NCBI RefSeq assembly: GCF_024623455.1
Contig: NZ_JANIPJ010000017.1
Span: 62,001 to 126,000 of the forward strand
Direction of reading: 5' to 3'
Origin: Paenibacillus soyae
GTDB taxonomy: Bacteria; Bacillota; Bacilli; Paenibacillales; Paenibacillaceae
Length of the DNA: 64,000 nucleotides
In this document: in pieces, positions 1-8,855 of the stretch
How the letters are laid out: the number at the start of each line of letters is the position of its first letter
Numbering within the stretch: the first letter of the stretch is position 1
Notes under the pieces: generated by a model
The model's input: only the letters and a program-made list of their open reading frames with translations
Told to the model about the DNA's origin: nothing
Database searches by the model: none
Program-made: the position numbers and the translations under genes

Positions 1-251
1 AGGTATTCGTCAAAGTCATCAAAGAGGATCTCATGACGGGCGAGCGGGTCATCGCAGCCCACTCCTTCTTAACGTTCGTCGCGCTTGGCGACGACAAGAA
101 GCCGGTGCCGATGCCGGACGTCATCCCGGAGACGGAGGAAGAGCGGAAGCTGAACGAGACCGCGCCAAGAAGAGCGGAGATGCGTAAGCAGCGCAGGGAG
201 GAGAGCAAGCAATTCGCGGGTTTCCTATCGGTGAAGCAGCCTTGGGAATAA
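1..251 (+). CDS. Acyl-CoA thioesterase (YkhA-like), C-terminal part
   Basis: The gene enters from the left edge; the frame is open from base 3 (VFVKVIKEDL...) to the TAA at 249-251, so the internal ATG at 33 is not the start. The visible 83 residues match the end of hotdog-fold acyl-CoA hydrolases of the YkhA/BACH type: the strand segment TGERVIAAHSFLTFVAL, then the family's typical charged tail with PVPDVIPETEEE-like and RRAEMRKQRR stretches. The family hydrolyses acyl-CoA to free fatty acid and CoA in the cytoplasm. A bidirectional terminator follows directly. The catalytic N-terminal half is outside the window, so activity cannot be judged. Confidence 0.8.
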   Translation, partial: VFVKVIKEDLMTGERVIAAHSFLTFVALGDDKKPVPMPDVIPETEEERKLNETAPRRAEMRKQRREESKQFAGFLSVKQPWE

Positions 252-270
252 AATAGTCTTTACGCAAGAA

Positions 271-317
271 GCCGCCGTTTAGGGAATCATTCATTCCCTG
301 AGCGGCGGCTTTTTGCT
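271..317. terminator. Bidirectional intrinsic terminator
   Basis: A GCCGCC/GGCGGC outer stem and an AGGGAAT/ATTCCCT inner stem form a long hairpin, followed by TTTTT on the plus side. It separates the convergent thioesterase and solute-binding-protein genes. Confidence 0.85.
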
Positions 318-323
318 TACAGC

Positions 324-1880
324 TTATTTCACAAGTCCTCGTTCCTGCTTGAATGTCTCCCACTGCGCTTCGCGTTCGGCGTCTACCTTCTCGATGCCGG
401 AGGCGATCAACTTCTCGCGATACTTCGGCAGCTCCTTGGCCGGGTCGACGGAGCCGGATTCGAGGGCGACCTGGTATTCGTTGTTGACGGCCGTCAGGTT
501 GGCGACCTCCGCCTTCACGTTCTCTTCGTTCATGTTGAAGCCGCTCGTGGCGGGAACGATGGCGCTGTTGTTCAGCTCGATCGTTCTCTCCCATGTATCC
601 GGCGCTTGGCCCGGCTTCAGGAAGGCGTTGAATTGGTTGCCGAACACCCAGTCGCCGTTCGGCGCGTAGCCGGAATCCTTGATCGGCTCGATATATTGCT
701 CGTCAACCTTCTTATAATGCTTGCCTTCAATACCGTTGCAAATCAGGTTGTACAAGTATTTGTCCGTGTTGAGCAGATTGATCAGCATGAGGGCGCGCTC
801 CGGATTTTTGGAGCCTTTGTTGATGACGTGCATGGCGCTAGCGATTCCCGTGAAATAGCTGTCCGCGATCGGGGCGTAGACGACCTCGTTGCCTCCGTTG
901 ACGGCCATCTCGCCGACTTCGCCGCCCGGCTTGGACGTGAACTCCAGCGCGACCGCGACATTGCCTTTGCTCTTCAGATCGTTGATGTTCTGAATGATCG
1001 GCGCGTCGTCGTTAATGTAGCCGGCTTCGTACCAGCTGCGCATCGTGTCGAAATATTCCTGCTTCTCGTCGAGCTGCTGCAGGCTGCTAACCATCTTCAG
1101 CTGCGGGTCGTCCTTAGCGTAGGTAAGCGCGAGACCTTCCCCGACCTTCGTGCGGTCTGTATAGAGACCCCATGAATTTTGAGCCAGGCCGAGCGGAATA
1201 ATGCCGGGCTCGCTTTCCTTCAGCGTCTTCAGGAACGGCTCGATATCCTTGTACGTTTGGATGGAGCTGATATCGAGATTGTATTTGTCGACGAAACGCT
1301 TCTGGATAACCAAGCTTTTGGTTTTGGCGGCTACCTGGTAGATCGGGAAGCCGTACACCTTGCCGTCGGCGGCGAGCATATCCGGCCAGAATTTGTCCGG
1401 AATGTTGGCGCGGGCCTCCGGCGCGTATTGCTTGATCATGTCTTCGGTAATTTCGAGGTAGGCGCCGCGGTCGATATACGGCTGATAGTTGCCAAGCCAG
1501 CCCTTCGAGCTCCAGGCGATATCGAAGTTTTCGCCGGCCGCCAGCATGGAATTCAGCTTGGCCTCGTATTCGTCGAATGTCAGCGGTTTTAGATCGACGG
1601 TCGCGTTTATTTTTTCTTTGAGGTACTTGTTGATTTCATCGTTCACGAGCTTCTGATCCGGACCGGGATCCGAGGCGACCGGGTAGATGAAGGTGAGCTT
1701 CGCCTCGGGCAGCGACGGCTCCTCGGAAGCGGCCGCGCTCGGCTCGTTCGATGCGCCCGGCGTCGGCTCGGTGGAAGCGGACGGGGCGTTGTTGCCGCCG
1801 TTCGAGCACGCTGCCAGCATAGCGAAGCTCAAGAGCAGCGCGAACCATTTCAAGCGGAGTAACGATTTTGTTTTTTTCAC
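324..1880 (-). CDS. Extracellular sugar-binding lipoprotein of an ABC importer (LplA/YtcQ type)
   Basis: This is a 518-residue ABC solute-binding protein. I chose the GTG at 1880 because GGAGGG lies six bases upstream and it gives a clean signal peptide (basic KKTKSLLRLK, hydrophobic core) with the lipobox LAAC, Cys25 being the lipidated residue. A Ser/Pro/Thr/Glu linker follows, as in lipoproteins tethered outside a Gram-positive cell. The mature part has the clustered features of family-1 sugar-binding proteins used with LplB/LplC permeases in Paenibacillus. It is the last gene of the minus-strand unit permease, permease, binding protein and ends at a terminator. No ATPase gene is present, so a shared MsmX-like ATPase is the likely energiser (inference). 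The substrate is unknown; the neighbouring beta-helix protein suggests a plant or microbial polysaccharide fragment. Confidence 0.9.
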   Translation of the reverse strand: MKKTKSLLRLKWFALLLSFAMLAACSNGGNNAPSASTEPTPGASNEPSAAASEEPSLPEAKLTFIYPVASDPGPDQKLVNDEINKYLKEKINATVDLKPLTFDEYEAKLNSMLAAGENFDIAWSSKGWLGNYQPYIDRGAYLEITEDMIKQYAPEARANIPDKFWPDMLAADGKVYGFPIYQVAAKTKSLVIQKRFVDKYNLDISSIQTYKDIEPFLKTLKESEPGIIPLGLAQNSWGLYTDRTKVGEGLALTYAKDDPQLKMVSSLQQLDEKQEYFDTMRSWYEAGYINDDAPIIQNINDLKSKGNVAVALEFTSKPGGEVGEMAVNGGNEVVYAPIADSYFTGIASAMHVINKGSKNPERALMLINLLNTDKYLYNLICNGIEGKHYKKVDEQYIEPIKDSGYAPNGDWVFGNQFNAFLKPGQAPDTWERTIELNNSAIVPATSGFNMNEENVKAEVANLTAVNNEYQVALESGSVDPAKELPKYREKLIASGIEKVDAEREAQWETFKQERGLVK

Positions 1881-1928
1881 GTTGAACCCTCCATTTATGA
1901 AAGTATATATCGGCACAATAGTCGTTCC

Positions 1929-2819
1929 TTATCCTTTCAAGGAACCTACTGTAATACCCTTCACGAAATACTTCTGGAAGAAAGGAAAGATGACGAGCAT
2001 CGGTCCGCCGGCCAGGATCGCCATCGCCATCCGGACGGACAGCGTCGGAAAATTGGCGTAAGCGAGCTTATCGGCTACCTCCGCGAGCGGAGAGTTAGCG
2101 AGAAATTCGATCTGGGACAGAATTCGGACAAGCAGCAGCTGAAGAGGAATATACTTGTCGTTGTCCATGAACAGCAGCGCGTTGTACCATTCGTTCCAGT
2201 AGCCGAAAGAAATGAATAGGCCGAGCGTCGCGAGAGCCGGCGTCGACAGCGGCAGAATGATGCTGAAGAAGATGCGGAGCTCCTTGGCCCCGTCGACCTT
2301 GGCCGATTCGATGATTTCCTTCCCGATCTTGTCGAGGAAGCCTTTCATGATCATGATGTTGAACGGACTGAGCAGCCCGGGGATGATTAAAGCCAGCAGC
2401 GAGTTTTTCAAATCCAGATACTGCGTCATCAAAATATAGAACGGGACCAGGCCGCCGTTGAACAGCATGGTGAAAAAAATGTAGAAGGTGATCGGCCTAT
2501 TGTAACGGAAGTCCATCCGGGAGATGGGGTAGGCCGTCATTGCGGTGAGCAGCAGCGAAGCGACTGTGCCGACCACCGTGATGAACGCGGTCACGAGATA
2601 ACCCCTGACAAGCGGGTCCGGCTTCTCGAACACGATCCGATAAGCTTCGAGGCTCCATTCCTCCGGGATGAACTGGTAGCCGTTCTGCACGAGGCTGTTC
2701 TCGGATGTCAGGGAAATGATGACGACCAGCACGAACGGCAGGGCGATTAAGAGACAGAGCACGGTCATAAATACGTTGATGCAAGCATTCATCGGGTTGA
2801 AGCCTTTTGATAACGGCAT
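1929..2819 (-). CDS. Sugar ABC transporter permease (LplC/YtcP-like)
   Basis: This 296-residue inner permease has about six membrane segments. The cytoplasmic coupling (EAA) loop is visible as ESAKVDGAKELRIFFSIILP, the segment that contacts the ATPase. The ATG at 2819 is preceded by AAGGAG at nine bases; the longer reading frame to 2870 has no ribosome binding site and runs into the repeat element, so I reject it. It forms a heterodimer with the LplB-like protein encoded upstream, while the binding protein is encoded 48 bp downstream. A 167-bp inverted-repeat element separates it from the upstream permease gene, which is unusual inside an operon of this kind. Confidence 0.9.
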   Translation of the reverse strand: MPLSKGFNPMNACINVFMTVLCLLIALPFVLVVIISLTSENSLVQNGYQFIPEEWSLEAYRIVFEKPDPLVRGYLVTAFITVVGTVASLLLTAMTAYPISRMDFRYNRPITFYIFFTMLFNGGLVPFYILMTQYLDLKNSLLALIIPGLLSPFNIMIMKGFLDKIGKEIIESAKVDGAKELRIFFSIILPLSTPALATLGLFISFGYWNEWYNALLFMDNDKYIPLQLLLVRILSQIEFLANSPLAEVADKLAYANFPTLSVRMAMAILAGGPMLVIFPFFQKYFVKGITVGSLKG

Positions 2820-2845
2820 GGCGGTAAGCTCCTTTATCATTGAGA

Positions 2846-3012
2846 GTTCAAAAAGTCCAGTTTTCAGCACCGAGAAGATCGGATGAAGCTAGGAAGTGAG
2901 GAGCGGAGCGTAGTGGGAGCTACGTGAGCACCGGAAGTTCCGGCTGAATTCGATATTCGATGTCGAGTGCGCTTCTTGAGTTGCTTCGTGATCAAAAGTG
3001 GGCTTTTTGAAC
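2846..3012. repeat. MITE-like / dispersed intergenic element with terminal inverted repeats
   Basis: The segment is bounded by imperfect 19-bp inverted repeats: GTTCAAAAAGTCCAGTTTT at 2846-2864 and its partner AAAAGTGGGCTTTTTGAAC at 2994-3012 (three mismatches). The interior holds two small hairpins: GTAG...CTAC around GTAGTGGGAGCTAC, and CCGGAAGTTCCGG. It has no coding potential and lies between two co-directional permease genes. From memory, similar sequence recurs in intergenic regions of Paenibacillus-type genomes, but I could not check this; a genome-wide search would decide it. It may affect the relative expression of the flanking genes. Confidence 0.6.
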
Positions 3013-3020
3013 AACCTCTT

Positions 3021-3998
3021 CTAGAACAGCGCGCTGTCCTTGTCGACTCGGCGCACGATGAAGTTGGCGGTCAGCACCGTGACGAGACCGACGACCGATT
3101 GCAGGAAGCCGACGGCCGCCGCGGAGTTGATGTCGCCGAGCTTGGTCAGCGCGCGGTAAATGTACGTATCGATAATATCCGTGGTCGGATAGTTCGGACC
3201 GACGTTGTTCGGCACGAAGTAGTGCAAGCCGAAGTCCCCGCGGAAGATGTTGCCGAGCCCCAGAATAAACAAGATGATGACAAGCGGCTTGAGCAGCGGG
3301 AGCGTGATGCGCCACATCATCTGGACGCGGGTTGCGCCGTCCAGCCTTGCCGCCTCGTAGTATTCGGTGCTGATTCCCGTAATGCCCGCGTAATAGACGA
3401 GTGTGCTGAAGCCGATGCTTTTCCAGAGCGAGACGATCGGGAGAATGAAGATCCACGGCGTCGTCTCGAGATACCATTTGTGCGGCTCGAGCCCGAACCA
3501 GCCGAGCATCGTGTTCAGGTAGCCGGCGTTGTGGTCGAGGAAAGCGTTCGCGATGTAGCCGACGAGCACGAACGAAATAAAGTAGGGCAGGAACATCGCC
3601 GTCTGATAGATTTTGATTAGCCGGCCATGCACCTCGTTAAGCAGCAGAGCCAGAAGCAGCGCCGCGGCGGTGCCCAACATGATGTACACGAAGTTGTAGC
3701 CCAGCGTATTGCGGATAATCCGGAAGGCGTCCTGCGCTTTGAACAAAAACTCGAAGTTGTCGAAGCCGACCCACTTGCTTCCAAAAATACCTTCGTCATA
3801 GCGGAAGTACTTGAACGCGAGTATGAGCCCGACCATCGGAATATAAGCGATCACGAGCTTGTATAGGATGCCGGGCAAGGCGAGCATCAGCAGTTCGCGG
3901 TTCTTCTTCAGATGGGTCCATTCCTTCCGGAACCGGTTCGGCTTCGTGGTCCGTGCCGGCTGCGCGGCCGTGGAAGCAGAAGGATCTGTTTTGGCCAC
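3021..3998 (-). CDS. Sugar ABC transporter permease (LplB-like)
   Basis: This 325-residue permease has the features of the LplB family: a short charged N-terminus, six predicted membrane segments, and the coupling loop EYYEAARLDGATRVQMMWRI followed by TLPLLKP. The GTG start at 3998 has GGAGG nine bases upstream. It is the first gene of the three-gene importer unit; upstream, on the same strand, lies the terminator of the AraC sensor gene, so the unit probably has its own promoter in 3999-4148. It partners with the LplC-like permease. The last residues (VDKDSALF) match the usual end of the family, so the gene is complete and the downstream repeat element did not truncate it. Confidence 0.9.
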   Translation of the reverse strand: MAKTDPSASTAAQPARTTKPNRFRKEWTHLKKNRELLMLALPGILYKLVIAYIPMVGLILAFKYFRYDEGIFGSKWVGFDNFEFLFKAQDAFRIIRNTLGYNFVYIMLGTAAALLLALLLNEVHGRLIKIYQTAMFLPYFISFVLVGYIANAFLDHNAGYLNTMLGWFGLEPHKWYLETTPWIFILPIVSLWKSIGFSTLVYYAGITGISTEYYEAARLDGATRVQMMWRITLPLLKPLVIILFILGLGNIFRGDFGLHYFVPNNVGPNYPTTDIIDTYIYRALTKLGDINSAAAVGFLQSVVGLVTVLTANFIVRRVDKDSALF

Positions 3999-4148
3999 TC
4001 GTCATCTCCTCCAATTGTGCGTTTTGTCGTTGCTGAGCCCATCATGGCACGACGGCCGAACCGCCGTATAGAATAACATCTGCGAAAGACTGTACGAATG
4101 CAGTGTACAAATTGCGATTCTGTGCAGACGGCGGATGGCGGAAGCGGA

Positions 4149-4196
4149 AAAAGACCCTTCGCGGGCGGCATGCTCCCGGAAGGGCCTTGTTTTTCG
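4149..4196 (-). terminator. Intrinsic terminator after the AraC sensor gene
   Basis: Read on the minus strand, a GGCCCTTC...GAAGGGTC stem is followed by a run of T. It lies just downstream of the stop codon at 4211 and separates the regulator gene from the permease unit. Confidence 0.8.
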
Positions 4197-4210
4197 TTAT
4201 ATGGCGATCG

Positions 4211-6556
4211 TCACGAAATCGATTTCTTCATGCGGTATTCCTTCGGCGTGCTTCCGACCTTGCCTTTGAACAGGCGGAAGAAGTAGCTTTGGTTGGCGTA
4301 GCCGCATCTCTCCATAATTTCCGCGATGGTATAGTTATCTTGCTCCAGCAGCTGCTGGGCGTGGCGCAGCCGGACCTCGTTAATGAACTCCGTGATCGAC
4401 ATCTTGTAGCTGTCCTTAAACAGCTTCCCGATATACGCCGAAGACAGCTTGACCGTGCTGGCGATCGATTGCTGGCTCAGATTGATGTCGGCGAACTTCT
4501 CCTCGATCAGCTCTTTGACGGTTTCGAGCATCATCTCGTTCCGCTCCAGGGCGGCGGGGCGCTGGCCTTCGCAAATTTTCGCGCATAACGCAAGCAGGGC
4601 AAGATACATCTCCTGCAGGGTCTCTTTTTCCCGCGCGATTTGCTGCACCGCATTCGACTCGATGGAGAAGGAGACGATGCGGTTCTCGTTGATTTCGTCG
4701 GCCACGTTCTTGATCAGCCATGCGAGGTTCGTCACGGCGCGAAGCATATCCTCGTAAGCGAAGCCGGCAATGAGGGAGAATGCCTTCTCCAGCTCGTTGC
4801 CCGCGTCCGTCAGATGTCCTTTCTTCAGCGCTTCGGCGAGCTTGCGTTCGATCGGGACGGGGACGGCCATCTGCTTGCTCGCCAAGTTCTCCTTCACGTC
4901 CTGCGAGGTAAGGATGGCTTTGTTGCCTTTAATAATCTTGTATTGGCAGAGGCGGAGCGCCTGCGAATAAGCGCCGGATAAAAACGGATAATGCGTGACG
5001 ATGTCGCTAATGCCGCAGGATAACGTAAGCCCGTAATAACGTTCGACTGTTTGCTGGATGTCCCGAACCAGCGGAACGACATGCTCGAAGGGCGCGTTTC
5101 GTTCACTCTCGCGTCGGGATAAGATAAGCGCGACGTGATCGCCTTTCATCTCCACGGTTTCGCACGGATACCGTTTGCCCATAATCTCTGCCGCGATATT
5201 GACGATGGCGAAGACGTACAGCCTCTTGGAGGATGAAGAGGCATTGTCGTCGTAAGCCGAATAGTTGTCGATTCGAAGCACGCAGACGATTAATTCGTCC
5301 GTAACGGAAATGTTCAGCTGATGCTTCTCGATCGCATGCTGCATGTCGTGATGGGAGAACAGCTGGCTGTCGGTCAGAAATTTGCGCAAATAATATTTTT
5401 GCACGATCTGCTCCGAGCTGATCTCGTTCAGCTTGTCGGACAGCTGGCGCACGTTCTCGCTCATCATGCCGAGCTCGTCGCGCGGGGCGCCGGCGCCCTG
5501 CCGATTATCGTTCAAATACGGCTTGATCTGCTTCAGCATGTTCTCGATCGGATGATAAAGCTTATACGACAGCCAGACGGATAATCCGACGGCAAGCAGG
5601 AGGAAGGCTCCGGACATGAGGAGGGACGAGTTGCGCGCTTCCGAGACGCCGGCCATGAGCTTGTCGTAGGAGCGGACGTACAGAATGGTCCAGCTGCCCA
5701 GCCCGTCGTCCATATAGCTGATCATGCTTTTGCCGGGGGTCAGCTCGCTGATGATGGAGCCGGATGCCCCGTTCGCGGCCGATTTGTCGGCGTCGACGAG
5801 CCGCTTCAGCGCCTCGCGGTCCTCCGCCGCGATATAGGCCGCATTCGGATCGGACGTGAGCAGGCTTCCGTCCTCCGTCTGGATATAAACCTCGCCCTGA
5901 TTCTCCTCGCCGCTCACGTTCATCTTGCGCAGGCTGTCGAACACCCAGTCCGACTTGATGAACAGAATGATCGCCGATGTCCCTTCGGAGAACGGCTTTA
6001 ATGAATCCGTCACGATGAAGGCGAACGTATCGATGCTGCCGTCCGCGGTTTCGAGACTCATCGGGATGAGCCGGTTCGTAGGCTTCGGATTGTCGGGATT
6101 CAGGAGCTGGCTTTTGATTTTTGCTTCCGTCACGCCTTCGTCGAGCAGGAAGTTGACGCTTGTGCCGTACATTGCGGACTGCGACTTGTTATAAACGACC
6201 ATCGAATGCAAGAACGACGAGCTCGCCATGATGTTCTCCATCTGCCGGTGGCCGCGAATCCGATCCATCTCCGGCAGGTCGTCGTTATACATCAGCGTGA
6301 TCAGGAACGGGTCCTTGAAGACGAAGCTCGACAGCCTTGTAATGATTTCGTTCATGTACGATAAGTTGTATTGTATTTGGGAGAGGACCTTTAAGCTGGA
6401 GTCTTCCTGCATGTTTTTGACCGAGCGCTCCAGCATGTAAGCGCCCGTGACGGAGGAGGCGACCAAGATGACGACCATGGACGCCATGATGGAGATCATG
6501 ACGCGCTGCAGATACTTTTTGGATTTGTAGAAGCCGAATATTTTCATGCCATTCAA
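4211..6556 (-). CDS. Membrane-bound AraC-family sensor-regulator
   Basis: This 781-residue protein combines a membrane sensor and a DNA-binding domain. It has a transmembrane segment near residues 18-40, a large extracytoplasmic Cache-like region, a second membrane segment near 305-328 (LLMSGAFLLLAVGLSVWL), then a cytoplasmic middle region and a C-terminal double HTH AraC domain at about 685-775. In the last part, LSQQSIASTVKLSSAYIGKLF and IAEIMERCGYANQSYFFRLF are the two helix-turn-helix units. Such one-component regulators sit beside LplB/LplC importers in Paenibacillus and probably sense an extracellular sugar to activate uptake genes (inference). A GGGGGG tract precedes the ATG at 6556; the second ATG, three codons in, is also possible. 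It lies 20 bp downstream of the beta-helix gene and is probably co-transcribed with it. Confidence 0.9.
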   Translation of the reverse strand: MNGMKIFGFYKSKKYLQRVMISIMASMVVILVASSVTGAYMLERSVKNMQEDSSLKVLSQIQYNLSYMNEIITRLSSFVFKDPFLITLMYNDDLPEMDRIRGHRQMENIMASSSFLHSMVVYNKSQSAMYGTSVNFLLDEGVTEAKIKSQLLNPDNPKPTNRLIPMSLETADGSIDTFAFIVTDSLKPFSEGTSAIILFIKSDWVFDSLRKMNVSGEENQGEVYIQTEDGSLLTSDPNAAYIAAEDREALKRLVDADKSAANGASGSIISELTPGKSMISYMDDGLGSWTILYVRSYDKLMAGVSEARNSSLLMSGAFLLLAVGLSVWLSYKLYHPIENMLKQIKPYLNDNRQGAGAPRDELGMMSENVRQLSDKLNEISSEQIVQKYYLRKFLTDSQLFSHHDMQHAIEKHQLNISVTDELIVCVLRIDNYSAYDDNASSSSKRLYVFAIVNIAAEIMGKRYPCETVEMKGDHVALILSRRESERNAPFEHVVPLVRDIQQTVERYYGLTLSCGISDIVTHYPFLSGAYSQALRLCQYKIIKGNKAILTSQDVKENLASKQMAVPVPIERKLAEALKKGHLTDAGNELEKAFSLIAGFAYEDMLRAVTNLAWLIKNVADEINENRIVSFSIESNAVQQIAREKETLQEMYLALLALCAKICEGQRPAALERNEMMLETVKELIEEKFADINLSQQSIASTVKLSSAYIGKLFKDSYKMSITEFINEVRLRHAQQLLEQDNYTIAEIMERCGYANQSYFFRLFKGKVGSTPKEYRMKKSIS

Positions 6557-6576
6557 GCCCCCCGCATCTGAAATAA

Positions 6577-8655
6577 TTAACGGCCCGGCCCTATGCTCTC
6601 GAAGTCAATGTCCTTGAAGCCCAGTGCGTAAGCTGGAGAATGCGGCCGAAGCTCGTATTCGAACGCGCCCGACGTTCGGAACTGAGGATCGGCGACGATC
6701 GTCGCGGCGTCGTATTTGCCGTATTCGAGCGAGCGCCACGCGTCCAGGCTATAAATATGCCGATCCAGCTCGTCGTCTCCCGATGGAGTCAATGGCAGCT
6801 CGCCTGCCACCAGGCAGGGCGCTCCGTCTCTCCAATACAGGTTCCTGTCGGCCGAGGCGAACCGCTCGTTATCATAATTGACGAAATAGTACAGATACCC
6901 AGAATTGTATACGATATTGCCGGAAATTTCGATCCCTTTGTTCGCTTCTCCGGCCATTTCCTGCGAGCCGATCGCGGAGATGGCGTGCGGGTTATCGACT
7001 AGGAGATTGCCGACGATCCGGTTGCCGATCCCTTTGGAGAAGATCAGCATCCAGAGCTTGCCTTGGCCCGTGCTGTACAAGCGCCGGATGACGTTGCATG
7101 TTACCGTGAAATCGTCGGCCGCGTCGTCCAAATAAATGCCGAAGCCGAACGAAAAGTGGATGCCGCTGTCGTGCAGGTGGTTGGCGTGTATGACATTGCC
7201 TCTGCCCGGGCCCCAGGCTTCGATCATGCCTCCGTCCTGGCTGTCCTCCATCACGGCGGAGATGTCGTTGCAGGCGATGCGGTTGTTCCGGCTGTGGAGG
7301 AAGTCCCAGTGATTATCCCAGGTGACGCTGATGCCGTAAGCTTCCTTAGGCATCGTTCCATACCGCATGCCTTTGAGCGAAAAGCCGTATCTCGGCATTC
7401 TGGTTATACGATTGCGCGAAATGTCGTTATCGCCGCTCTGATAGAGGAAGATGCCGCACCCGTGGCCGATCAGCTCGCCGCCGTCCTCGATGACGTTATG
7501 CGTAATGCGATGGCCGCGGTTCGTATAGGATTCCTCCGCCGAACGGAACGGACCTTTGCCCGGCGGGAAGCCGTTCAGGCTGATGCCGATATAACCGAGG
7601 CGGCTAATGTCGTTGCGATGAATCTCGATGCCGCTTGCGTAGGCGTCCAGGAAAATGCCGCAGCTTCCCGACATCAGCAGCCTGCAATGCTCGATCCGCA
7701 CATGCTTCGCGTGATTGACGTATACGAGGCCCTCGCGATGCTCGGAGCGCTCCGCATTGTCGTCCATCATTCGGTATTCCTCGAAGAAGTCGGTGCAGGC
7801 CAGCGTCAATCCGGAAAAGACGAGATGCTCAGCCGGTCCCAGAGCGTCCTTGTCGCCGATTTCAAGCAGCCGTTTCAGCCTGGGCGCGACGATGGACTGC
7901 CCGTTCGGATCGGCGTCGTCGCTCAAGGGGCGGTAGTAGAGCCAGCCGTTCGCCGCATCCTGATAATATTGGCCGGGGGCTTGCAGAAACTGCAGCGAGC
8001 CCTGGACATAGTAGCGGGAGCCTTCCCCGATCGACCATGTGGCGGGGGTGGCGAACGTCAGCCTGCGGTTAGCCCGGTCGACGGAGGAGACGGTCTTCGT
8101 CTCCGAGAACCAGTTCCATTCGCCTTCGCCGGGCCACACGAACACGGTCGCGTCCGTCATGTCGCCATCGACCGGAAGGTCGCCTTCGCGGTACCGGATG
8201 CCGTGGCGGTTCGTTTCTTCGTTCAGCAAAGCTTCTTCGGCCGCGTCCGTCTCGAAATAGCCCGCCGCCGGCAGTCTGGCTTGGCTGACGCGCCGTCCGT
8301 CGGCATACAACGTGTGGAACCGCAGGCCCGGTTCCGTCCGGGCTCGCCAGATGCCGTCGCGATAAGGCTCCCAGCCCGTTAGTTGCTTGCCCCCGACCAG
8401 AACGGGGGTCTCGCCGGGGTAGGCGCAATAGCGGACGGGGGAGCCGTCGCCCCCGCTGTCCCTGCCGTCGAACCGGAGCGGCGATTCCAGCTCGTAGAGG
8501 CCTCCCCGGATATAAACCGTCGTCTCCGAGCGGAGACCGCCACGGATGGCGGCGCGAACTTCTCCCTGCGCTCTCCCGACCGTGCGGAACGGCGCGTCCT
8601 TCGTGCCTGGCTGGTCGTCGCGCCCTTCTGGCGATACGTATATTTCTTTCGTCAT
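6577..8655 (-). CDS. Right-handed parallel beta-helix protein, putative polysaccharide lyase or glycosidase
   Basis: This 692-residue protein starts with MTKEIYVSPEGRDDQPGT, followed by FRTVGRAQ, the typical opening of pectate-lyase-like beta-helix enzymes (the xVSPxGxDxxxGTxxxPFxTIxxA pattern). The middle contains successive helix coils such as NDISRLGYIGISLNG, HNVIEDGGELIGHGCGIF and NRITRMPRYGFSLKG. I chose the ATG at 8655 because AGGGGG stands eight bases upstream. No signal peptide is visible, so the enzyme may act on imported oligosaccharides in the cytoplasm, consistent with the linked importer. The family includes lyases and some glycoside hydrolases; the exact activity cannot be set from the sequence. 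The coils have several N-x-I/I-x-x-N steps but no clear catalytic signature that I recognise. Confidence 0.75.
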   Translation of the reverse strand: MTKEIYVSPEGRDDQPGTKDAPFRTVGRAQGEVRAAIRGGLRSETTVYIRGGLYELESPLRFDGRDSGGDGSPVRYCAYPGETPVLVGGKQLTGWEPYRDGIWRARTEPGLRFHTLYADGRRVSQARLPAAGYFETDAAEEALLNEETNRHGIRYREGDLPVDGDMTDATVFVWPGEGEWNWFSETKTVSSVDRANRRLTFATPATWSIGEGSRYYVQGSLQFLQAPGQYYQDAANGWLYYRPLSDDADPNGQSIVAPRLKRLLEIGDKDALGPAEHLVFSGLTLACTDFFEEYRMMDDNAERSEHREGLVYVNHAKHVRIEHCRLLMSGSCGIFLDAYASGIEIHRNDISRLGYIGISLNGFPPGKGPFRSAEESYTNRGHRITHNVIEDGGELIGHGCGIFLYQSGDNDISRNRITRMPRYGFSLKGMRYGTMPKEAYGISVTWDNHWDFLHSRNNRIACNDISAVMEDSQDGGMIEAWGPGRGNVIHANHLHDSGIHFSFGFGIYLDDAADDFTVTCNVIRRLYSTGQGKLWMLIFSKGIGNRIVGNLLVDNPHAISAIGSQEMAGEANKGIEISGNIVYNSGYLYYFVNYDNERFASADRNLYWRDGAPCLVAGELPLTPSGDDELDRHIYSLDAWRSLEYGKYDAATIVADPQFRTSGAFEYELRPHSPAYALGFKDIDFESIGPGR

Positions 8656-8855
8656 TCCGATTCCCCCTGCCTCTGTCAATCTGTATATTATTAGTTATAA
8701 ATCCGCGCATTTCAGGCTGCAAGGGCTTTCAAATAAGGTACACTGAATCGTTTTTTTTACAGTAGACCGGTTAGGAGAGCTGTGATAATTTTACTTCAGC
8801 CTCCGGCGATGAATTCGCGGGGGCTGTGCGATAGGGAGGATGGAGGCGATTCGGT

